A DNA stretch of 5,484 nucleotides from positions 1 through 5,484 of the forward strand of contig CANRAC010000068.1 of the NCBI GenBank assembly GCA_947628495.1, given 5' to 3'. Source of the stretch: an uncultured Bacilli bacterium (GTDB lineage Bacteria > Bacillota_I > Bacilli_A > RF39 > UBA660). Shown here in pieces: positions 1 through 4,980 of this stretch (position 1 is the stretch's first letter; each line of letters begins with the position of its first letter). The position numbers and the translations under genes are program-made. Below the pieces are notes generated by a model that was given only the letters and a program-made list of their open reading frames with translations, was not told the DNA's origin and searched no databases.

Positions 1-510
1 GAGGTAAAATTTACAACTTATGCTTATAAAAATGTTTATGGACATATGTATGCTTTAATTTCTAAGACAAATGATTTTAAAATTAGTAAAGATACATGGA
101 AATTATATCGAAATATAATGACTACTTATCAACAAATGGCTCAACTGAATGGAAAAATTCCATCTATGAGTGATATTGCTAAAGAGTTAAATATAGATGA
201 TTATCTATTAAATGCCACTATTGTCGCTTGTCAAAAAGCTTCTAGCTTAGAAGAAGAAATTTATGATAATAAAAGTTATATAGATAATATAGCTAGTAAT
301 GAAAAAGTTAATATTGAAGACAAAATTTTCTTAGAAGAAACAATGGTTAATTTAACTCCCTTAGAAAAACAAGTGATAAATTATCGATATTATCATGACA
401 TGACGCAACAAGAAATAGCTCAAAAATTAGGTTTATCACAAGTAAAAGTATCCAGATGCGAGAGTAAAGGTCTAGCTAAAATGCGGGTTTATGCTAAAGA
501 ATGTGCATAA
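1..510 (+). CDS. sigF: Sporulation RNA polymerase sigma factor, SigF/SigG type (3' part, 5' end outside window)
   Basis: A sigma-70 family sigma factor that directs RNA polymerase to forespore genes. The reading frame is open from base 1, so the gene is truncated by the window edge; the ATG at 46 is internal. 169 residues are visible. Residues 1-20 match the region 2.3/2.4 context (FTTYA at 4-8). Region 3 follows (IPSMSDIAKEL, about 53-63), then ASSLEEEIYDN. Region 4 is clear from about 118 to 160, with LTPLEKQVINYRYY and the helix-turn-helix QQEIAQKLGLSQVKVSR. RYY-x-D-x-TQ-x-E resembles B. subtilis SigF slightly more than SigG, and lying directly before spoVA genes is the classic sigF position; both are inference, as upstream spoIIAA/spoIIAB cannot be seen. 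Odd: the usual GEIRR of region 2.4 reads GHMYA (14-18). Family confidence is high; F versus G is uncertain. Confidence 0.85.
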   Translation, partial: EVKFTTYAYKNVYGHMYALISKTNDFKISKDTWKLYRNIMTTYQQMAQLNGKIPSMSDIAKELNIDDYLLNATIVACQKASSLEEEIYDNKSYIDNIASNEKVNIEDKIFLEETMVNLTPLEKQVINYRYYHDMTQQEIAQKLGLSQVKVSRCESKGLAKMRVYAKECA

Positions 511-533
511 CTAATTGAAAAACTTTCATAATA
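505..533 (+). promoter_or_regulatory. Putative forespore SigG-type promoter for spoVAC
   Basis: GCATA at 505-509 fits the SigG -35 consensus (GHATR). After a 17-base spacer, CATAATA at 527-533 fits the -10 consensus (CATWHTA). It lies directly before spoVAC, and SigG is the known activator of spoVA in B. subtilis. The -35 overlaps the stop codon region of the sigma gene. Transcription would begin about base 538-541, at or inside the Shine-Dalgarno site, giving a very short leader. This is pattern matching in AT-rich DNA, so a chance match is possible. Confidence 0.5.
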
Positions 534-538
534 AAAAT

Positions 539-543
539 GGAGG
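539..543 (+). promoter_or_regulatory. Ribosome binding site deciding the spoVAC start
   Basis: GGAGG lies 8 bases before the ATG at 552. An in-frame ATG at 537 overlaps this site and has no Shine-Dalgarno of its own, so 552 is the better start. Confidence 0.8.
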
Positions 544-551
544 TTTTTTTA

Positions 552-989
552 ATGAATAAAGAACAATACGGAAAAATAGTCAAAAAAAATACGCCTAAGG
601 AAGATCGCTTTTTAAATGCTCTAAAAGCTTTTATTTTTGGTGGATTATTTGGCGTACTAGCTGAACTTATTATGCAGTTTTTAAGACGTTTATTTAATTT
701 GACGGTTTTAGATGCCACGGTTTGGATGATGATTATTTTTATCTTCTTTGCCTGTTTATTAACAGCTTTAGGAGTATTTGATAAAATAACTACATTTTTA
801 AAAGCAGCGATTATTATTCCGATTACTGGTTTTGCCCATTCCGTAACCAGTGCCGCTCTTGATTATAAACAAGATGGTTTAATTCAAGGCGTAGGATCTA
901 ATTGTTTTAAAATGGCGGGGAGTGTTATTTTATACGGCGTAATTAGTGCTTTTATTTTGGTTATTATTGGAGTGATAATTAATGTCTAG
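552..989 (+). CDS. spoVAC: Stage V sporulation protein AC (SpoVAC)
   Basis: An integral membrane protein of the SpoVAC/SpoVAEB family, 145 residues (B. subtilis about 150). In B. subtilis SpoVAC sits in the inner forespore membrane, has been reported to act as a mechanosensitive channel, and takes part in Ca2+-dipicolinate uptake and release. Recognisable parts are a charged N-terminus, FLNALKAFIFGG (20-31), hydrophobic segments at about 26-44, 57-75 and 123-143, GVFDKI (74-79), PITGFAHSVTSAALDYKQDG (90-109) and FKMAGSVI (119-126). I chose the ATG at 552 because GGAGG lies 8 bases upstream; starting at 537 would add MEVFL and bury the ribosome site. The frame overlaps spoVAD by 8 bases, implying coupled translation. 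Odd: between GVFDKI and PITGF the Gly/Ala-rich AGAG of Bacillus SpoVAC, and of the paralogous SpoVAE here, is replaced by LKAA. Confidence 0.95.
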   Translation: MNKEQYGKIVKKNTPKEDRFLNALKAFIFGGLFGVLAELIMQFLRRLFNLTVLDATVWMMIIFIFFACLLTALGVFDKITTFLKAAIIIPITGFAHSVTSAALDYKQDGLIQGVGSNCFKMAGSVILYGVISAFILVIIGVIINV

Positions 990-1956
990 TATTTTATTTA
1001 GAAATGTTTACTTAAATGACGAAGCCACCATAGTAGGTCCTTATGAAAAAAATGGGCAAATAAGTTTTAATAATTATTTGAGTGATTTTTATGATAATGA
1101 AAAAACTTTTGAAGATATGGAAATAAAAATGCAACGCAATGTTTTAGATAACTTGCTTTTTAAAAATAATATGCATCCTGAAGATGTCGGAATTATTGTC
1201 GGAGGGGACTTGATGAATCAAATTACAGCCACTTCCTATAATTTGCGTAATTATGATATCCCTTTTTTAGGAATTTATAGTGCTTGTGCTTCGTTTGTGG
1301 AAAGTGTTATAGTAGCTTCTAATTTATTAGAAACAAAATTTTTTAAATCAGCGGTAGCTATTACCAGTTCTCACAATTTAACTAGTGAAAAACAATTTCG
1401 TTTTCCGGTGGAGTATGGAGCACTAAAACCTAAACGTTCAACTTTTACAGCTACGGGAGCAGTGGCCACATTGCTATCTAACAAAGAAAGTAAAATAAAA
1501 GTTGAAAGTGCGACGATTGGCAAAGTAGTGGACTTTGGCATTAAGGATACCTTTAATATGGGAGCGGTAATGGCTCCAGCAGCGGCCAAAACCATTCTTA
1601 ACCATCTTCAAGATTTAAAAAGGAATATTAATTATTATGATTTAATTTTAACGGGGGATTTAGGCAAAGTCGGAACGGCAATATTAAGTGATTTTTTTGA
1701 ACAAAATAATAAAATTAAATTAAAAAATCATTTAGATGCCGGGACGCAAATTTATACCAATGAGCAAGAAACATTCGCCGGAGCTAGTGGACCTGTAGCT
1801 TTGCCTTTAGTGTTATTTAATAAAATTCTAAAACAGAAGAAATATAAAAAAATCTTAGTGGTGGGGACGGGATCATTACATTCGCCCGTTATGTGTAATC
1901 AAAAACATACTATCCCGGCCATTGCTCATGCTTTTAGTTTGGAGGTAAGACCATGA
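982..1956 (+). CDS. spoVAD: Stage V sporulation protein AD (SpoVAD), dipicolinate-binding thiolase-fold protein
   Basis: The soluble, membrane-associated SpoVA subunit. In B. subtilis it has a thiolase/ketoacyl-synthase fold and binds dipicolinic acid (DPA), feeding the SpoVA channel during spore formation. It has 324 residues (B. subtilis about 338; the N-terminus is a few residues shorter). Visible landmarks are GGDLMNQ (74-80), YSACASFVES (99-108) with Cys102 at the place of a thiolase nucleophile, TSSHN (128-132), RFPVEYG (140-146), TATGA (156-160), MAPAAAKTI (197-205), YDLILTGDLG (219-228), YTNEQETFAGASG (258-270) and IPAIAHAF (311-318). The start is supported by GGAG at 969-972, 9 bases upstream, inside spoVAC. 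The stop overlaps the spoVAE start as ATGA. Compared with Bacillus, the Cys-containing stretch after the FAGxSG motif is replaced by PVALP. A catalytic role is not expected. Confidence 0.96.
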   Translation: MSSILFRNVYLNDEATIVGPYEKNGQISFNNYLSDFYDNEKTFEDMEIKMQRNVLDNLLFKNNMHPEDVGIIVGGDLMNQITATSYNLRNYDIPFLGIYSACASFVESVIVASNLLETKFFKSAVAITSSHNLTSEKQFRFPVEYGALKPKRSTFTATGAVATLLSNKESKIKVESATIGKVVDFGIKDTFNMGAVMAPAAAKTILNHLQDLKRNINYYDLILTGDLGKVGTAILSDFFEQNNKIKLKNHLDAGTQIYTNEQETFAGASGPVALPLVLFNKILKQKKYKKILVVGTGSLHSPVMCNQKHTIPAIAHAFSLEVRP

Positions 1957-2303
1957 CATATGTTTATGCCTTTGTTTTTGTCGGATTGTTATGCTTAATT
2001 GCTCAAGTCATTATTGATAATACATGTTTAACTTTTGGTCATGTTACGAGCATGTTTGTTGTTTTAGGAGCAATCTTAGGTTTCTTTGATGTTTATGATA
2101 AGATTATTGAACTGGCCGGAGCTGGAGCTTCCTTACCGATAACATCCTTTGGTAATCTTTTATATCATGCCGGTTTAGATGGGTATTTACAAAATGGAAT
2201 CTTAGGAATTTTTCAAAATATGCTCTCTACCACTAGTGCGGGGATAACGGCAACTGTTGTTTTTGCCTTTATAATGACTTTAATATTCAAGCCAAAAGAT
2301 TAA
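1953..2303 (+). CDS. spoVAE: Stage V sporulation protein AE (SpoVAEb type)
   Basis: A small membrane protein of the same family as SpoVAC, 116 residues, the same length as B. subtilis SpoVAEB. It is a core part of the SpoVA DPA channel in the spore inner membrane. Hydrophobic segments lie at about 3-21, 31-46 and 94-112. The family signature LAGAGASLPITSFGN (54-68) follows VYDKI, and TSAGITA (94-100) and the C-terminal IFKPK (111-115) match SpoVAEB closely. GGAGGT at 1941-1946 lies 6 bases before the ATG, and the start codon overlaps the spoVAD stop (ATGA), so translation is probably coupled. It is the last gene of the set: its stop codon sits in the loop of a terminator hairpin. No spoVAEA or spoVAF follows, unlike Bacillus. 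Confidence 0.96.
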   Translation: MTYVYAFVFVGLLCLIAQVIIDNTCLTFGHVTSMFVVLGAILGFFDVYDKIIELAGAGASLPITSFGNLLYHAGLDGYLQNGILGIFQNMLSTTSAGITATVVFAFIMTLIFKPKD

Positions 2304-2318
2304 TATCTTTGGTTTTTT
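2292..2318 (+). terminator. Intrinsic terminator of the spoVA operon
   Basis: CCAAA(A)GAT at 2292-2300 pairs with ATCTTTGG at 2305-2312 (8 pairs, one bulged A, loop TAAT), followed by a run of six T at 2313-2318. The spoVAE stop codon TAA (2301-2303) forms most of the loop. A second, longer-range pairing of AAGCCAA (2289-2295) with TTGGCTT (2320-2326) shares the 5' arm and would compete with it. Confidence 0.75.
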
Positions 2319-2319
2319 A

Positions 2320-2348
2320 TTGGCTTTTATGTATCTTTTTGCTATAAT
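2320..2348 (+). promoter_or_regulatory. SigA-type promoter for the membrane protein-scpA-scpB genes
   Basis: TTGGCT at 2320-2325 (-35, four of six consensus bases), a 17-base spacer, and a perfect TATAAT at 2343-2348 preceded by TG at 2340-2341 (extended -10). The expected start is about 2355, giving a leader of about 20 bases that contains the ribosome site AAGGGA (2363-2368). Confidence 0.75.
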
Positions 2349-2374
2349 TAAAGGGAAGAATGAAGGGATAAAAA

Positions 2375-3346
2375 ATGGATAATAATGAAAAAGTAGAAAA
2401 AACAGAAGGTGTTGAAAACCCAGAAGAAAAAAAAGTGGAAACTCCCAATATGCAAGCCCAAGTAATAGGGGAGTTAGAAAAGGAAAAACAAAAAGGCGTG
2501 TTTGGATTAATCGTGTTTTTCATAATTTTGATTGGCGTAACCTTTGGCCTTCCTTATATTAAAAGTTATTTAGATAATCGTAATGCTCCTGTAGAGCAAT
2601 CGGTAAATGAACCTACGCAAAATGATAATGAACAAATTCCAGAAGAAGAGGAAATTGTGTACTATGAAATTGATCCTGCTAACACAACGTTTACTTTTAA
2701 TGATTTAAAATTTTCCGAAATTAATAAAGAGAGTTCTGATGATTTTTATCTTAATTTAACTGTTGAAAATCAAGGAAAAACCGTAGTAGATTTAAATAAG
2801 GGTTATTTCTTGGAAATGTATACTGCGGAAAAGACATTAATTGAAAGAGTTAAAATTGTCAGTAGTAAAAATATTTCGGTTGGTGAAAAACTGAATCTAA
2901 AACTATTAATAAGTGAAAACGCTTATAATAATGCTAGTTTAATAACTATTGATGAAAAAACAGCCGATGACTATCCTGAGGTAACAGTAAGCAATGTGGA
3001 AAATGATATGAATGTTTTAACTTGCACCGATAAAAATAGTAGTCTTAAATACTATTTTAATAAAGATAAATTACAAACAATAAATGATATTTACGAATAT
3101 ACCAATTCAGATGTTAATACATTTAACGAGACTTTAAGAGAATATACGACCAAGGCCGCTAGTTTAAATAATAACGAAGGAGTAAGCTCTAATATAGTTA
3201 GCACTCCAAATTCCTTTACAATGAATACCCAAATAGATTTAGCCGCAGCCAATATTAGTAATTTAAGTGCCAACTATTTTGCTAAAGACACAACACCGGA
3301 TGTCGTGAAGTTTGAGATGGAAGCCATGCGTTTTTCTTGCAATTAA
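2375..3346 (+). CDS. Unrecognised single-pass membrane protein with extracytoplasmic domain
   Basis: I do not recognise a named family. The protein has 323 residues. Residues 1-40 are highly charged (Glu/Lys-rich), with no signal peptide. One strong hydrophobic segment lies at about 42-60 (GVFGLIVFFIILIGVTFGLP), suggesting a type II topology with the rest outside the cell. An acidic Asn/Gln/Glu linker spans about 68-95. Residues about 104-180 alternate in a way that suggests a beta-sandwich: FTFNDLKFSEI, FYLNLTVENQGKTVVDL, then ISVGEKLNLKLLI, similar in style to FxLYD/DUF4352-like domains. The C-terminal part (about 205-323) has two cysteines, Cys217 (LTCTDK) and Cys322 (FSCN), which could form a disulfide. 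The ATG is preceded by AAGGGA, 6 bases away, and its own promoter. It ends 16 bases before scpA, so the three genes are probably co-transcribed. Function unknown. Confidence 0.85.
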   Translation: MDNNEKVEKTEGVENPEEKKVETPNMQAQVIGELEKEKQKGVFGLIVFFIILIGVTFGLPYIKSYLDNRNAPVEQSVNEPTQNDNEQIPEEEEIVYYEIDPANTTFTFNDLKFSEINKESSDDFYLNLTVENQGKTVVDLNKGYFLEMYTAEKTLIERVKIVSSKNISVGEKLNLKLLISENAYNNASLITIDEKTADDYPEVTVSNVENDMNVLTCTDKNSSLKYYFNKDKLQTINDIYEYTNSDVNTFNETLREYTTKAASLNNNEGVSSNIVSTPNSFTMNTQIDLAAANISNLSANYFAKDTTPDVVKFEMEAMRFSCN

Positions 3347-3362
3347 TAGGAAGTGATAAATA

Positions 3363-4076
3363 GTGAATTTTCATATTAATGATTTTGAAGGTCCTTTAGA
3401 TCTTCTTTTGCATTTAGTTAAAAAAGAAAAAATGGATATTTATGAAATTGAAGTATCTCAAATAATCGAAGAATATTTAGAATTTATCCATCAAATGCAA
3501 GATTTAAATATTGATATAGCCAGTTCTTATTTAGTCATGGCTGCAGAATTATTGCGCTTGAAAAGTAAACTATTACTAAATCAAAATATTGAAGAAGATG
3601 AAGAAGAGTATGAATTTTCTTCGGAAGAAGATTTAAAAAACAAATTATTAGAATATCAAATGTATAAAGATATAACAGAAGATTTCAAATTATTAAATGC
3701 GAAAAGAAATGAAGTTTACACCAAGGAGCCGACAAACATTAGTGAATATAACGAAAATAAAGTGTTAAATAGCAGTGCTATTACCTTAGAGGATTTATTA
3801 AATGCCTTTTTGGAAATGAAAAAACGCGAAGAATATAATAAACCCCTTGATACTAAAATTGCTCGCAAAGAAATAAGTGTTAAAGAACGCGTTAGTGCCA
3901 TTCGGAAATTATTAGAAAAAAAATCAAAATTAAATTTCCATGAATTATTTGAAAGTTTTAATAAACCTTATGTAGTAGTGACGTTTTTATCTATTTTAGA
4001 TATGAGTAAGAATAAAGAAATTATTTTATCCCAGGATAGTAATTTTGGAAATATATTAATTGAGAAAAGAGTGTAG
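3363..4076 (+). CDS. scpA: Segregation and condensation protein A (ScpA, kleisin)
   Basis: The kleisin subunit of the bacterial SMC condensin. It bridges the SMC heads and binds a ScpB dimer, helping to organise and separate sister chromosomes. It has 237 residues (B. subtilis about 251). The N-terminal SMC-neck-binding domain shows FEGPLDLLLHLVKK (8-21), then IEEYLEFI (35-42) and MAAELLRLKSKLLL (59-72). An acidic linker (76-90) leads to the central ScpB-binding region, and a C-terminal winged-helix domain covers about 168-237, with VVTFLSILDM (205-214). The start codon is GTG, giving the N-terminus MNFHINDFEG expected for the family; AGGAAG at 3348-3353 lies 9 bases upstream. The next gene, scpB, begins 2 bases after the stop, the normal pairing for these partners. 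Confidence 0.97.
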   Translation: MNFHINDFEGPLDLLLHLVKKEKMDIYEIEVSQIIEEYLEFIHQMQDLNIDIASSYLVMAAELLRLKSKLLLNQNIEEDEEEYEFSSEEDLKNKLLEYQMYKDITEDFKLLNAKRNEVYTKEPTNISEYNENKVLNSSAITLEDLLNAFLEMKKREEYNKPLDTKIARKEISVKERVSAIRKLLEKKSKLNFHELFESFNKPYVVVTFLSILDMSKNKEIILSQDSNFGNILIEKRV

Positions 4077-4078
4077 TT

Positions 4079-4642
4079 ATGAATTTATTAGGAGTTTTGG
4101 AAGGAATATTATTTGTTGTTGGTGATGAAGGAATTACTTTGAATGCTCTAAGTGAAATATTAGAAAAAGATTCGGAAGAAGTAAAGAAAATGCTTTTAGA
4201 ACTAAAACATAGTTATGAAGCTGATAACAGAGGAATTCGCATTAGTTATTTAGGGGATGCCTTTAAATTAACGACTAAAAAGGAACATAAAAATTATTAT
4301 CAAAAATTAATTGAGAATCCTGAAAGTAATATGCTTTCGCAAGCAGCTTTAGAGACCTTGGCTATTATTGCCTATAATCAACCAATCACTCGCGTGGAAG
4401 TTGATGAAATTCGCGGCATATCTTCGGCTTTTATGATTAGAAAACTCGTAGCTAAAAACTTTTTAAAAGAAGTGGGAAAATCAACTATGCCCGGGCGTCC
4501 TAATTTATATGCCACAACTAGTGATTTTTTAGATTTTTTTGGTTTAGCTAGCCTAAGTGATTTGCCAAAATTACCTGAACTTAGTAATAAACCGCAAGAA
4601 GAGCAAGATTTATTCACTTCCATTTATAAAGAGACAAACTGA
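4079..4642 (+). CDS. scpB: Segregation and condensation protein B (ScpB)
   Basis: The dimeric KITE-type subunit of SMC-ScpAB, which embraces the centre of ScpA. It has 187 residues (B. subtilis about 197). Two winged-helix domains are visible. The first includes LEGILFVVGDEGIT (7-20) and RGIRISYLGDAFKLTT (51-66). The second includes LSQAALETLAIIAYNQPIT (86-104), VDEIRGISS (108-116), GRPNLYATT (139-147) and FLDFFGLASLSDLP (150-163). The C-terminal tail is short and polar. The Shine-Dalgarno is weak (AAAGAG just before the scpA stop) and the start lies 2 bases after scpA, so translation probably depends on ribosomes finishing scpA. No T-run terminator follows; only a weak AT hairpin is seen near 4647-4662. 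Confidence 0.97.
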   Translation: MNLLGVLEGILFVVGDEGITLNALSEILEKDSEEVKKMLLELKHSYEADNRGIRISYLGDAFKLTTKKEHKNYYQKLIENPESNMLSQAALETLAIIAYNQPITRVEVDEIRGISSAFMIRKLVAKNFLKEVGKSTMPGRPNLYATTSDFLDFFGLASLSDLPKLPELSNKPQEEQDLFTSIYKETN

Positions 4643-4689
4643 GATAAATTTAGGTATAAATTCTTTAGAGACGCATACAATATAGATAA

Positions 4690-4718
4690 TTGACATCAAA
4701 ATATCATTGTGTTAAGAT
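4690..4718 (+). promoter_or_regulatory. SigA-type promoter of the aspS leader
   Basis: A perfect -35 TTGACA (4690-4695), a 17-base spacer, then TAAGAT (4713-4718, four of six) preceded by TG at 4710-4711, an extended -10. The expected start is about 4725, just before the T-box Stem I. Confidence 0.8.
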
Positions 4719-4912
4719 ATATTTGATTTTCAAAAACGAAGATGAGGAAAAGTAATATTTAAATTAATTTAAAAGAGAGTCCTAGTTGGTGAAAATGGAT
4801 ACTTTAATAAATATGAAAGAACACCTCGGAGTTCACTTTCTGAAATTAATAGTAGGAAAGTGCGTCGGTTAAAAACGTTATTTTAATGAAGGCCAAGATA
4901 ATTGGTAAATTT

Positions 4913-4939
4913 GGGTGGTACCACGAAGCTTTTCGTCCC
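4913..4939 (+). promoter_or_regulatory. T-box antiterminator
   Basis: GGG (4913-4915) pairs with CCC (4937-4939), and ACGAA (4923-4927) pairs with TTCGT (4932-4936). Together they enclose the 7-base bulge TGGTACC (4916-4922). TGGT would pair with the tRNA acceptor end; its last base U fits a discriminator A, or G by wobble, but not C. It shares bases with the terminator's 5' arm, so the two are mutually exclusive. Confidence 0.85.
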
Positions 4940-4966
4940 TTAGCGGATGGAAAGCTCTTTTTATTT
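4927..4966 (+). terminator. T-box regulated intrinsic terminator
   Basis: AGCTTTTCGTCC (4927-4938) pairs with GGATGGAAAGCT (4945-4956) over 12 pairs, two of them G-U, with loop CTTAGC. It is followed by CTTTTTATTT. It forms when the antiterminator is not stabilised by uncharged tRNA. Confidence 0.92.
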
Positions 4967-4967
4967 A

Positions 4968-4974
4968 AAGGAGG
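4968..4974 (+). promoter_or_regulatory. Strong ribosome binding site of aspS
   Basis: AAGGAGG, 6 bases before the ATG at 4981. It lies just after the terminator T-run, so it is transcribed only on read-through. Confidence 0.85.
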
Positions 4975-4980
4975 AAGATT

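Larger units (their letters stand above)
4725..4966 (+). ncRNA. T-box riboswitch leader of aspS
   Basis: A tRNA-sensing transcription attenuator. Stem I: GATGAGG (4741-4747) with CCTC (4824-4827) as lower helix and GGAG (4828-4831) in the kink-turn position. The specifier loop has AGTA (4751-4754) opposite GAA (4815-4817). The upper helix pairs ATATTTA (4755-4761) with TAAATAT (4808-4814). AGAGAG is at 4774-4779 and the distal loop GTTGGTG at 4785-4791. Next come a 7-pair stem CACTTTC/GAAAGTG (4834-4840 with 4856-4862), a Stem IIA/B-like TTAAAA/TTTTAA (4869-4874 with 4881-4886) and Stem III CCAA/TTGG (4893-4896 with 4902-4905). The T-box core TGGGTGGTACCACG is at 4912-4925. The specifier strand AGAACA (4818-4823) offers AAC (4820-4822) as the likely codon, followed by a purine and the CCTC helix. 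No Asp codon is present. Uncharged cognate tRNA should favour read-through into aspS. The start is inferred from the promoter. Confidence 0.95.

Noticed and set aside
46..510. Sigma factor gene starting at the ATG at 46
   Set aside because: The frame is open to base 1 and encodes conserved region 2 residues (FTTYA) before this ATG, and there is no good ribosome site; it is an internal Met of a gene truncated by the window.
537..551. N-terminal extension MEVFL for SpoVAC
   Set aside because: The ATG at 537 overlaps the GGAGG site that is correctly spaced for the ATG at 552.
494..718. Minus-strand reading frames (also 1371-1595, 2317-2523, 3091-3273, 3716-3901, 4378-4623)
   Set aside because: They lie opposite strongly conserved plus-strand genes, lack convincing ribosome sites and show no recognisable protein features.
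982..1956. Thiolase or beta-ketoacyl synthase enzyme
   Set aside because: It has the fold and a Cys in the expected area, but motifs, length and neighbours match SpoVAD, which binds DPA and is not known to be catalytic.
4647..4662. Hairpin AATTTA-GGTA-TAAATT after scpB as a terminator
   Set aside because: The stem is only six A-T pairs and no T-run follows, so it is too weak to call.
4822..4824. CAC (His) as the T-box specifier, as in hisS-aspS operons
   Set aside because: It would disrupt the GAGG/CCTC helix, leave no purine after the codon, and the T-box U does not match the C73 discriminator of tRNA-His. Not fully excluded without an alignment.
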